This document shows, piece after piece, positions 25,758 to 34,176 of a stretch of 64,000 nt of DNA. The notes below the pieces were generated by a model. That model was given only the letters and a program-made list of their open reading frames with translations. It was not told the DNA's origin and searched no databases. Both the position numbers and the translations under genes were made by a program. The stretch is taken from contig MEDZ01000029.1 of the NCBI GenBank assembly GCA_001724275.1, positions 1 to 64,000 on the forward strand, read 5' to 3'. The stretch's first letter is position 1. The number at the start of each line of letters is the position of its first letter. This DNA is from Gemmatimonadetes bacterium SCN 70-22 (GTDB taxonomy: Bacteria > Gemmatimonadota > Gemmatimonadetes > Gemmatimonadales > Gemmatimonadaceae).

Positions 25758-28700
25758 TCAGTCGGGCACGTTCATCGTCACCCCGTTGGCGGCGAGCGTG
25801 CGGCTCATCGCGCGCGCCCGCTCCAGGAAGGTGCGCGCCTGCGTCATCGCCGTGGCCAGTTCCGCGCGCGTGTCGTTCACCTGCCGCATCGTCCCCGCGG
25901 TGGGGAGCTCCCAGATGCCTTGCAGCTGCGCCTTCAGCATCCCGAGGCGCCCGAGGACGTTGGCCGCCAGCGCCGCCTGCGCCGCCGCCCCACCGCCGAA
26001 GCCGCCCCCCGTGGCGGCGGGGACGCCGAAGCGGGCCCGCACCGAGTCGAACTGCTGCCGGAACTCGCGCCATTCCGTCTTGACGTTCGCCGGTGCCGTG
26101 CTCGAGTCCACCTTCGGGGCGACCTTCATGACCTCGTCGTACAGCGCGGCCAGGGGACGCGCCGCCTCGACCCCGCGCCGGTGGGACTCGTGGAGGTCGG
26201 CGACGATGGCGTTGTAGCGCGCGCGGTCGCCACCCGTCAGCTGCACGGCCGGGTCCATCGTGAGGCGCAGCGGCTTGGCGTCCAGCACGCGCCCGCCGGC
26301 GACGAGGGAGACCGTGTATGTCCCCGGGACGACCAGCGGCCCCTGGTACTGGGCGGCGGCGCCGAAGCCGAAGCCGCCGCCGGGGCCACCGCCACCGGCG
26401 GCCGTCGTGTCGGGGGGCGGGCACGGACTCGCGGCCTTGTAGCCGACCGGCGGGAGCGCCTCCGGCACGCCGGGAATGGGGCGCTGGCGGCCCCCGGGGC
26501 CGCCCTGCGCGCCCGCACCGCCCTGACCCCCCGTGCGCCGGACGGGGAGCGGCGCGATCGGCTCGACGCGCTGGTCCCAGCACATCGTCTGGAGCCCGGC
26601 GGCGTTGCGACTGGCGGGAATCGCCAGCTCGCGGACCACGCGCCCGCTCCCATCGGCGATGCGCAGCCTGGGGCTGTCGAGCGGCGCCTTGAGGTACAGC
26701 GGCAACACCGCCTCCGCCGGCGGGTTCTCGCCCGTGAAGAACTGGTGCCCCCAGAACTCGTCGTTGCGGTCGTCCTTGTACTTCCACTGCAGGGTGAAGC
26801 CCGGCGTGACCAGCTTCGCCGCCGCGTCGCGGATCGATGCGTACTCCTGGATCGGCTCCAAATGGTCGAGGATCCATAGCGCGCGCCCGTGCGTCGCCAC
26901 CAGCAGCGCATTGTCGCGCGGATGGATCGTGAGCTCATCCACGCGCACCGTGGGAAGGTTGGCCTTGAGGCGTCGCCAGCTGGCCCCGCGGTCGAGCGAG
27001 AGGAAGATCCCCGTCTCGGTGCCGACGTAGAGCACGTCGCGGTTGCGCGTGTCCTCGGTGAGGGTGCGCACGTTCTCGCCGCGGAGCCCGTTCACGATGG
27101 GACGGAACGTCGCCCCGAAGTCACGGCTCACCCAGACGTACGGCTCGTAGTCGTTCTCCCGGTGGTTGTCGACGGTGACGTACACCGTCGCCGCATCGAA
27201 ACGCGACGGGACCACCTCGGACACGAAGGCGTTGCCCGAGGGGAAACCGGGGAGGTTCCGCGTGACGTCCTGCCACGAGCGCCCCCCATCGCGCGACACC
27301 TGCACGACCCCATCGTCGGTCCCCGCATAGTACACCCCCGCCTGGCGAGGCGATTCGGCGAAGGCGACGATCGTCGGCCACTGCGAGATCCCATCGTTCT
27401 TCGCGATCGTGATGTCCTTCCCCGCGAGCCCCATCGTCACGATGGAATCGCGGTTCACGTTCTTCGTGAGGTCGGGGCTGATCGCCTCCCACGAGTCGCC
27501 GCGGTCGCGCGAGCGGAAGACGCGATTGGCCGCCGCCAGCAGCGTCCCCGGGTCGTTGGGCGAGTGCATGAGCGGCGTGTCCCAATGGAAGCGGTATTGC
27601 TCCCCCTTGGCCGCGTTGACCACGTTGAACGGCGTGGGACGGATGCTGCGCATCTCGCCCGTGACCGTGTTGCGCCGGATGATGTTCCCGTCCTGCGACT
27701 CGGTGTAGACGATCTTCGGGTCGCGCAGGTCGGGGATGGCGACGAACCCGTCGCCGCCGAGGATCTGGAACCAGTCGTGGTTCACGATCCCGCGCGACAG
27801 CCGCGAGGCGCTGGGGCCGCACCAGTTGTAGTTGTCCTGCATCCCGCCGCACACGTTGTACGGGATCTGCAGGTCGTAGCTCACGTGATAGAAGAGCCCG
27901 ACCGGGAGGTTGGGGATGAAGGTCCACGTGCGGCTCATGTCGTACGACACGGCGAGTCCGCCGTCGTTGCCGATGAGGACGTGGTCGGGATTGCGCGGGT
28001 CGATCCAGATGGCGTGGACGTCGTCGTGCGTGACGAGCGCGGCGTCGGTCTCGAAGGTGCGCCCACCGTCCACGGACATGTGCAACCCGACGCCGCCCAG
28101 GTAGATGCGCTCGGGGCTCGTGGGGTCGATGCGCAGCTGCGAGAAGTACATGGGGCGCGGGTTCGTCGCCGACATCTTGCGCCACGTCTGGCCGCCATCG
28201 TCGGAGCGGTAGATCCCCATCGCCGTCGTATCGGGGCCCGGGCGACGCCCGGACGCCGCGCCGCCAGCTGCAGCCGCCATCCCGCCTCCCGGCGCCCCCC
28301 CGCCGGGACCGCCGGTCGCCGGTCCTTCCACCAGGGCGTAGACGATCCGGGAGCTCTGCCGGTAGATGTCGAGCGCGATGCGCCCCAGCGGCCCTGCCGG
28401 GAGCCCGTTCCCCGAGAGCTTCGTCCACGTGTCGCCGCCGTCGGTCGAGCGCCAGATGGCGCTCCCCGGGCCGCCGCCGTTCATGCAGCACGCGGTGCGC
28501 CGGCGCTGGTACGACGAGGCATACAGGACGTTGGGCTCGGAGAGCGAGATCGCGAGGTCGTTGGCCCCCGTGTCGTCGTCCAGGACGAGGACCTGCTTCC
28601 ACGTCTTCCCGCCATCGGTCGTCTTGTAGATCCCGCGTTCGCCCCCGGGCCCGAAGAGCGGCCCCGTCGCCGCAACGAGGACGACGTCGTTGTTGGCGGG

Positions 28701-29207
28701 ATGGATGACGATGCGATTGATGTGCTTCGACTGCGCGAGCCCCATCCGCGTGAAGGTCTTCCCGCCATCCGTCGACTTCCAGACCCCGCCTCCCCACGAG
28801 GTGCTCTGGCGATTGTTCGACTCGCCCGCCCCCACCCAGACCAGGTCGGGGTTGATCTGCGACACGGCGACGTCGCCGATGGCGATCAGCCCCTGGTCCT
28901 GGAACAGGGGCTCGAAGGTGGCCCCGTTGCTCGTCGTCTTCCACACCCCGCCGTGGGCGGTCCCCACGTAGTAGACGGCGGGGTTGGCCTCGTACACCGC
29001 CACATCCGCGATCCGGCCCGACATCGTGGCTGGGCCGATGGAGCGGAAGTGCAGGCCTTCGAACTCCTCGGCGACCTGTCCCTGCGATTGGGCGAGGGCG
29101 TCCGGCGCGAGGACGACGATCGACGCGATCAGACCCGACGCGAGGAGACTCGACGCGAGCGCTCCGAGCCGGGGGAGCGGGAGCGTGGGGCGAGAGGGGA
29201 GGCGCAT
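25758..29207 (-). CDS. Secreted BNR/VPS10-type multi-propeller protein (second copy)
   Basis: This encodes 1,149 residues with a leader to about residue 39 (DALA-Q). At least eleven Asp-box repeats occur, such as STDGGKTF, TTDGGKTW, STDGGDTW, SDDGGQTW, SVDGGRTF and SRDGGRSW. They span about residues 60-800 and suggest two propellers. Three Gly/Pro/Ala-rich insertions (near 300, 905 and 940) are low-complexity linkers absent from the copy at 7889-11056. The C-terminal region again ends with a helical segment (DRARYNAIVADLHESHRRGVEAA). Shared opening (FRSIGPA, then NVVYVGTA or AVYYVGTA, then GGLWKTT or GGVWKTT) shows that the two genes are paralogues. No catalytic residues of a known hydrolase are seen. 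Confidence 0.85.
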   Translation of the reverse strand: MRLPSRPTLPLPRLGALASSLLASGLIASIVVLAPDALAQSQGQVAEEFEGLHFRSIGPATMSGRIADVAVYEANPAVYYVGTAHGGVWKTTSNGATFEPLFQDQGLIAIGDVAVSQINPDLVWVGAGESNNRQSTSWGGGVWKSTDGGKTFTRMGLAQSKHINRIVIHPANNDVVLVAATGPLFGPGGERGIYKTTDGGKTWKQVLVLDDDTGANDLAISLSEPNVLYASSYQRRRTACCMNGGGPGSAIWRSTDGGDTWTKLSGNGLPAGPLGRIALDIYRQSSRIVYALVEGPATGGPGGGAPGGGMAAAAGGAASGRRPGPDTTAMGIYRSDDGGQTWRKMSATNPRPMYFSQLRIDPTSPERIYLGGVGLHMSVDGGRTFETDAALVTHDDVHAIWIDPRNPDHVLIGNDGGLAVSYDMSRTWTFIPNLPVGLFYHVSYDLQIPYNVCGGMQDNYNWCGPSASRLSRGIVNHDWFQILGGDGFVAIPDLRDPKIVYTESQDGNIIRRNTVTGEMRSIRPTPFNVVNAAKGEQYRFHWDTPLMHSPNDPGTLLAAANRVFRSRDRGDSWEAISPDLTKNVNRDSIVTMGLAGKDITIAKNDGISQWPTIVAFAESPRQAGVYYAGTDDGVVQVSRDGGRSWQDVTRNLPGFPSGNAFVSEVVPSRFDAATVYVTVDNHRENDYEPYVWVSRDFGATFRPIVNGLRGENVRTLTEDTRNRDVLYVGTETGIFLSLDRGASWRRLKANLPTVRVDELTIHPRDNALLVATHGRALWILDHLEPIQEYASIRDAAAKLVTPGFTLQWKYKDDRNDEFWGHQFFTGENPPAEAVLPLYLKAPLDSPRLRIADGSGRVVRELAIPASRNAAGLQTMCWDQRVEPIAPLPVRRTGGQGGAGAQGGPGGRQRPIPGVPEALPPVGYKAASPCPPPDTTAAGGGGPGGGFGFGAAAQYQGPLVVPGTYTVSLVAGGRVLDAKPLRLTMDPAVQLTGGDRARYNAIVADLHESHRRGVEAARPLAALYDEVMKVAPKVDSSTAPANVKTEWREFRQQFDSVRARFGVPAATGGGFGGGAAAQAALAANVLGRLGMLKAQLQGIWELPTAGTMRQVNDTRAELATAMTQARTFLERARAMSRTLAANGVTMNVPD

Positions 29208-29446
29208 CGCTGGAAGCGTGACGAATGAGGGGAGAGGGGAAGCGAGGACGTTGCATCCCGTACGCGCGCCGCGCCAGCGCCGGTCGATTCGTCTTGTGGA
29301 TTCCTTCTCCCCCGGGGCGACGATGGTCCCGGGACCTCCCGTTGGCCATCGACGCGCTCCAGCTTATCTCCCGGTCGTCCCCTGCGCCGAGCGTCCCGCC
29401 GCCGCAGGTGGCGACGCCGGCCGTCCCCCTCGCCAAGGAGCGCACC

Positions 29447-30010
29447 ATGAACGCCCGCCTCTTCATCCTCGCCGCTGCGCTGGCCACCTCGTTCCCCGTC
29501 GCTGGTGCGCGCGCCCAGGGTGCGCCGAGCGCCCCGAGCTGGATGGGCGAGATGCACCGTGACGTCAATCAGGCGCAACAGAAGATGATCGCCCTCGCCA
29601 ACGCCATCCCCGAGAGCGCCTACGACTGGCGCCCGAGCCCGGGGACACGGTCGGTGCGCGAGGTGTTCCTGCACGTCGCCTCGGACAACTACTTCATCCC
29701 GATCGCCATGGGCAAGCCCGCACCGGAGTCGAGCGGGATCACGAGCGACATGAAGTCGGTGGCGGCGTACGAGCAGCGCAAGCTGGCCAAGGCGCAGATC
29801 GTCGCCGAGCTCGAGGCGTCGTACAAGCACCTGCACCAGGGGATGGGGCTCACCACCGACGCCAACGCCACCGAGACGATCAAGTTCTTCGGGCAGGACT
29901 GGACGCGGATGCGCGCCATGACGCTGACGGTCACCCACCTGCACGAGCACCTGGGGCAGATGATCGCCTACGCGCGCAGCAACAACGTGGTGCCTCCCTG
30001 GAGCAAGTAG
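29447..30010 (+). CDS. Exported DinB-like (DUF664-type) metal-binding protein
   Basis: This encodes 187 residues. AAGGAG lies 7 nt before the ATG. The leader covers about 1-23 (VAGARA-Q). The rest is the four-helix DinB/YfiT fold with its three expected metal ligands: the His in EVFLHVASDNYF and two His in VTHLHEHLGQMIAYARSNNVVPPWS. That last phrase is a firm family mark. DinB-fold proteins are often thiol-dependent transferases or hydrolases; a secreted version has no established role. The gene is divergent from the BNR/VPS10 gene (239 bp gap) and 27 bp ahead of the serine hydrolase gene, so the two are probably co-transcribed. Confidence 0.88.
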   Translation: MNARLFILAAALATSFPVAGARAQGAPSAPSWMGEMHRDVNQAQQKMIALANAIPESAYDWRPSPGTRSVREVFLHVASDNYFIPIAMGKPAPESSGITSDMKSVAAYEQRKLAKAQIVAELEASYKHLHQGMGLTTDANATETIKFFGQDWTRMRAMTLTVTHLHEHLGQMIAYARSNNVVPPWSK

Positions 30011-30037
30011 CCGAGCCTCCTCCTGCTGCGCCCTCGC

Positions 30038-31483
30038 ATGCCCCGCACGCGCCCGTTCGCCGCCGTCGCCGTCCTCCTCGCGAGCAGCGCGTTGCAGCTC
30101 GCCGCGCAGGCACCGGCCCCACGCCTCGCCCCCGCGACGGCGGCGGCCATCGACTCCCTGTTCACCCCCATGTCGCACGCCGGCTCCCCCGGCTGCGCCG
30201 TGGGGGTGTTCCAGGATGGCAGCATCACCTTCGCACGCGGCTACGGCTTTGCCAACCTCAATCACGACGTCCCCATCACCCCGGCGACGCGCTTCACGGT
30301 GGGGTCGGTCTCCAAGCAGTTCACCGCCGCCGCGATCGCCCTCCTGGTGCGCGCCGGCAAGCTCTCGCTCGACGACGACGTGCGGACGTTCATTCCCGAG
30401 ATGGAGGATTTCGGCACGCCGGTGAAGGTGCGGCACCTCGTGCACCACACGAGCGGGCTGCGCGACTTCTGGGAGCTGGTGGGGCTGGCCGGCGTGCGCT
30501 ACGACGACGGCTACACCTCCGACGACATGCTCGCCCTCGCCGCCAGGCAGAAGGGGCTCAACTTCGCGCCCGGCTCCGGGTACCGCTACAGCAACACGGG
30601 ATACCTGGCGCTGGGCGTCATCGTGCAGCGCGTCACGGGGCAGTCGCTGCGGCGCTTTGCCGACTCGGCGCTCTTCCAGCCGTTAGGCATGCAGCAGACG
30701 ATGTTCCTCGACGACCACACCGAGGTGGTCCCCGGGCGGGCAATGGCCTACGCCCCGCGCGGCGACGGGTGGCGCATCGACGTCTGGAACAACGACATCG
30801 TCGGACAGGGCGGGATCGTGACCTCGCTGGCCGACCTGCAGAAGTGGGACGAGAACTTCTACTCGGGGAAGGTCGGCGGCCCGGAGTTCCTGGCGCTGAT
30901 GCACCAGGTGGAGCCGCTCACCTCCGGCGCACCCAACCGGTATGCCTTCGGGATCACGGTGGGCTCGTACCGCGGGCAGAAGCTGGTGGAGCACACCGGC
31001 TCCACCGGCGGCTATCGCGCGGCGCTGTTCCGATTCCCCGACCAGCACACGTCGTTCGCGATGCTGTGCAACCGCAGCACGACCAACACGTCGCAGCTCT
31101 CGCTCCGCATGGCCGACGTGGTGCTGCGCGGGTCGTTGGGGGCGCCGACGGCGCGCGAGACGGCGGCCGGCGAGGAACGCGCCGCCGGGCGCACGGCGGG
31201 CCCCGCGCGCCCGGGCGAGCACCCGGCGATCGCGGGGCGCTACGCCAGCCCGGAGCTGATGGGAGCCGTGTACGAGGTGACGCAGGCACCTGACGGGTCC
31301 TTGCAGCTGAGGCGGCCGCGCGCCGCCGCGGTGGCGCTGTCACCGCTCGGGCCGGCCCTCTCCTACGCCGCCGGCGAGTCCCTCACGCTCACCTTCGACA
31401 CGCCCGTGAAGGGACGGTCCCCCGGCTTCCGCCTCGACGCCGATCGCGTGCAGCACATCCGGTTCGAACGCGTGGTGCGCTGA
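30038..31483 (+). CDS. Exported beta-lactamase-like serine hydrolase (class C/S12)
   Basis: This encodes 481 residues with a leader to about residue 24 (LQLAA-Q). The active-site triad of the penicillin-recognising fold is intact: Ser90-x-x-Lys93 in GSVSKQF, Tyr184-x-Asn186 in YSNTGY and His319-Thr-Gly in EHTGSTGGY. Residues of about 400-480 form a separate C-terminal domain of the DUF3471 kind (YASPELMGAVYEV and following). Members include D-aminopeptidases, esterases and muropeptide enzymes. With the amidase downstream and peptidases nearby, D-amino-acid or peptide hydrolysis is the likeliest job, but beta-lactam hydrolysis cannot be ruled out from sequence. Confidence 0.92.
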   Translation: MPRTRPFAAVAVLLASSALQLAAQAPAPRLAPATAAAIDSLFTPMSHAGSPGCAVGVFQDGSITFARGYGFANLNHDVPITPATRFTVGSVSKQFTAAAIALLVRAGKLSLDDDVRTFIPEMEDFGTPVKVRHLVHHTSGLRDFWELVGLAGVRYDDGYTSDDMLALAARQKGLNFAPGSGYRYSNTGYLALGVIVQRVTGQSLRRFADSALFQPLGMQQTMFLDDHTEVVPGRAMAYAPRGDGWRIDVWNNDIVGQGGIVTSLADLQKWDENFYSGKVGGPEFLALMHQVEPLTSGAPNRYAFGITVGSYRGQKLVEHTGSTGGYRAALFRFPDQHTSFAMLCNRSTTNTSQLSLRMADVVLRGSLGAPTARETAAGEERAAGRTAGPARPGEHPAIAGRYASPELMGAVYEVTQAPDGSLQLRRPRAAAVALSPLGPALSYAAGESLTLTFDTPVKGRSPGFRLDADRVQHIRFERVVR

Positions 31484-31538
31484 GCGCGCCCTCGCGAGAC
31501 ACACACCCGACCATCGCCAACGACGGACCCACCCTTCC

Positions 31539-33413
31539 GTGCACTCACCCGACGAACTCCTCGAGCAGATGGAGGCGGAGCTGGCCGCCTCCGACTTCGG
31601 ACTCCCCGCCGCCGAGGGAAGCTGGACCGGCGCCCGCGACATCGACCGCCGTCACTTCATGTTCGTTTCGCTGGTCACCGCCGCGGCGAGCACGCTGGGT
31701 GCTGCCACTGCGCTCCGCGCGCAGGAGGAAACGGCCGGCGCCGCCCCGGCGCGCCCGGCCGCGCCAACACAGCCGCAGGCGCTGCAGCCGCCGCAGGCGC
31801 TGCAGCCGCCGCAGCCGCAACAACCGCCGCTCCCGCTCGGCAACGGCGAGGCGCCCGCGCTCCAGTTCCAGCCATACCCCGCGGGGACGGGCGCCCTCAT
31901 GGAGCGGCTCGCGCGCGAACGCGGGCGCGCGGCATTCGACCGGGCGGTGTTCGAGGTGCCGAAGTGGACGGGGCCCGTCCCCACCTCGCCCGACGACCTG
32001 GCCTTCCTCCCCGCGCACCGCCTGGCCGCACTGCTCCGGGCGAGGCGGGTCACGTCGTTGCAACTGACGGAGCTGTACCTGTCGCGCCTCGAGCGCCTCA
32101 ACCCGACGCTCAACTGCGTGGTGACGCTCATGGCCGACCAGGCGCGCGCCGAGGCGCGCCGGGCCGATGCCGAGATCGCGGCCGGGAAGTGGCGCGGGCC
32201 GCTGCACGGGATCCCGTACGGGGTGAAGGACCTCTTCTCGACGAAGGGGGTCCCCACGACCTGGGGGGCCGCCGACTTCAAGGACCGCGTCATCGACGAG
32301 GACGCGGAGATCGTCATCCGGCTGCGCCAGGCGGGGGCGGTCCTGGTGGCCAAGCTCTCCACCGGGCTCTTCGCCCAGAACGATTGGTGGTTCGGCGGGC
32401 GCACGAACAACCCGTGGAACCTCTCGCAGGGGTCGAGCGGATCGTCGGCGGGGCCGGCCTCGGCGGTCGCCGCCGGCTGCGTCGCCTTCGCCATCGGGAC
32501 GGAGACGCAGGGGTCGATCGTCTCCCCCGCGGTGCGCTGCGGAATCTCGGCGCTGCGCCCCACCTTCGGGCGCGTCTCGCGGCACGGCGGGATGGTGCTG
32601 GCCTGGTCGCAGGATCGCGTGGGGCCGATGTGCCGCACCGCCGAGGACTGCGCGATGGTCTTCAGCGTGCTGCATGGCGTGGACGAGAAGGACCCGTCGA
32701 CGGTGACGACACCGTTCGCCTTCGATCGCCGGGTCGCGCTGGCGTCGCTGCGCATCGGCGTCGACCCCAACGCGCCGAAGGAGCTGGTGGCGAAGCTGCG
32801 CGAGCTGGGGATGACCCCGCGCGAGATCGGCCCGCGGCCGGCAATCCCGGGGATGCAGGGGGGCGGGCTCGGCGTGGAGTACGCGGCGGCCTTCGATGCC
32901 TACGTGCAGCGCAAGGCGAAGGAGACGGGGCTCGACCTCGACAACCTCCCGCCGCTCCCGGCGCCGGGGACCCCGCCGGCGGCACCGGCGTCCAACGCCT
33001 CCCCCGCCAGCCCCATGGCCCCCGCCGACTGGAACCCGCGCTTCGTCAACGGGCGCCGGACGCGCGGCTTCGACTTCCTCCAGGTGCAACGCCGCCGCTA
33101 CGCGATGATCGTGAAGTGGGGCGAGTTCATGCGCGACCTGGACATGTTCATCGCCGCGCCGATGGCCGACGTCGCGGCGAACGCCCAGACGGGGCACCCC
33201 TGCGTCGTCCTGCCCTACAAGTTCGACGTCCCCCCCGTCGCGCAGTTCGGGCAGCGTCCCCCCGCCGACACCACGCCGCCGGCGCCCACGCTCGCCCCCC
33301 AGCCCGTCTGCGCCACGATCATCGGCGCGCTCTACGCCGACGACCGGATCCTCTCCGTGGCGCACCAGTTCCAACTGGCGACCGACTTCCACGCGCGGCG
33401 CCCGGCGCTGTAG
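31539..33413 (+). CDS. Amidase-signature hydrolase with internal Tat-like leader
   Basis: This encodes 624 residues from GTG 31539. The amidase triad is present: Lys230 in YGVKDLF, the cis-Ser within GSSGSSAG (299-303) and the nucleophile Ser326 in GTETQGSIVSP. Unusually, about 36 acidic residues come first, then RRHFMFVSLVTAAAST, a twin-arginine-like export signal. A Pro/Gln-rich linker with the repeat QALQPPQ follows (about 75-105). A second Pro/Ala-rich insert lies near 475-495. The family hydrolyses amides, including indoleacetamide and peptide amides. The 55-bp gap to the serine hydrolase gene suggests a shared transcript. A start inside the leader cannot be excluded. Confidence 0.88.
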   Translation: MHSPDELLEQMEAELAASDFGLPAAEGSWTGARDIDRRHFMFVSLVTAAASTLGAATALRAQEETAGAAPARPAAPTQPQALQPPQALQPPQPQQPPLPLGNGEAPALQFQPYPAGTGALMERLARERGRAAFDRAVFEVPKWTGPVPTSPDDLAFLPAHRLAALLRARRVTSLQLTELYLSRLERLNPTLNCVVTLMADQARAEARRADAEIAAGKWRGPLHGIPYGVKDLFSTKGVPTTWGAADFKDRVIDEDAEIVIRLRQAGAVLVAKLSTGLFAQNDWWFGGRTNNPWNLSQGSSGSSAGPASAVAAGCVAFAIGTETQGSIVSPAVRCGISALRPTFGRVSRHGGMVLAWSQDRVGPMCRTAEDCAMVFSVLHGVDEKDPSTVTTPFAFDRRVALASLRIGVDPNAPKELVAKLRELGMTPREIGPRPAIPGMQGGGLGVEYAAAFDAYVQRKAKETGLDLDNLPPLPAPGTPPAAPASNASPASPMAPADWNPRFVNGRRTRGFDFLQVQRRRYAMIVKWGEFMRDLDMFIAAPMADVAANAQTGHPCVVLPYKFDVPPVAQFGQRPPADTTPPAPTLAPQPVCATIIGALYADDRILSVAHQFQLATDFHARRPAL

Positions 33414-33480
33414 CCGGCGGCGCGGGGGAGCGCATGCCCTGACGTGTCGGGGAGGTGACGTATCGGGGAGGTGCCGCCGG
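33414..33480. repeat. Hairpin arms enclosing a 16-bp direct repeat
   Basis: CCGGCGGC at 33414-33421 pairs with GCCGCCGG at 33473-33480. Between them TGACGT, then G or A, then TCGGGGAGGTG occurs twice in tandem (about 33440-33472). The element lies between the convergent amidase and lipoprotein genes, so it may form a 3' structure. Confidence 0.4.
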
Positions 33481-33498
33481 GCCGGCCCAGGCTCCCCC

Positions 33499-33999
33499 TC
33501 ATCGGCACACCACCTCCCACCGCTTGGGCTCGAACGTCGTCCCCGACACCGGGTCGTAGCGGTACGTCCCGTTCATCACCAGGTGGAAGTCCGGTGCCGC
33601 CGTCGCCGACACCACACGGAAGATGGCCACCTGGTCGGATTCGGAGGCGCCGGTGCTCGTCTGCATTACGTAGTCGCTGTTGGAGACCTGCAGGTGGCGA
33701 TACGTGAGCCCCGTCGACGTCCCCGTGCCGGAAAGGTTGCCGTTGAGGTGCGACTTGATGCGCAGCACGTCGACACTCCCCCAGATGCGCGTAGTGACGT
33801 TCAGCGATCCGCGCACGGCGAGCGTCTCGCTGATGCACGGCCCCGCAACCGTGATGTCGATGGGGACGCGCTGCACGGTCACCTCGACCGGAGCCCCGAG
33901 CCCCGCGAGGAGGGCGGGCGTGTCGACCGGCACCGTGGGGAGCGAATCCTGGCATGCGGCAAGCAGCAGGGCGAGTCCGGTGAGTACGATGCGGCGCAT
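33499..33999 (-). CDS. Predicted lipoprotein of unknown function
   Basis: This encodes 166 residues. A classic lipobox LLAAC places the lipidated Cys at position 16, followed by QDS, so outer-membrane sorting is plausible because Asp is not at position +2. The mature part is Ser/Thr-rich and beta-rich, with VTVQRVPIDITVAGPC, SLNVTTRIWGS, YRHLQVSNSDYVMQTSTG and a final CR. Two more Cys (GPC and VVCR) may form a disulfide. I do not recognise a family. It stands alone, convergent with the amidase gene, with 177 bp of gene-free sequence upstream. Confidence 0.78.
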   Translation of the reverse strand: MRRIVLTGLALLLAACQDSLPTVPVDTPALLAGLGAPVEVTVQRVPIDITVAGPCISETLAVRGSLNVTTRIWGSVDVLRIKSHLNGNLSGTGTSTGLTYRHLQVSNSDYVMQTSTGASESDQVAIFRVVSATAAPDFHLVMNGTYRYDPVSGTTFEPKRWEVVCR

Positions 34000-34176
34000 G
34001 GGGTCTCGGTTCAGGGGTCCGGTGGTGAAGGTCGGCGGTGCACCCGAAGGCGCAGCGCCAGACCTTAACGCCTACTCAAGAATCGCACCATACGGGTGCA
34101 ACCGGGCCCAGCCGCAACGCCCGTCGAGCGCCGCGGCCGGGCGATCACGGCCACCGCGCCGCGTACGAGGATCGCA

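Noticed and set aside
26889-29228. Long plus-strand open frame opposite the BNR/VPS10 gene
   Set aside because: Low-complexity Val/Arg/Asp/His composition and no motif; the minus strand carries Asp-box repeats.
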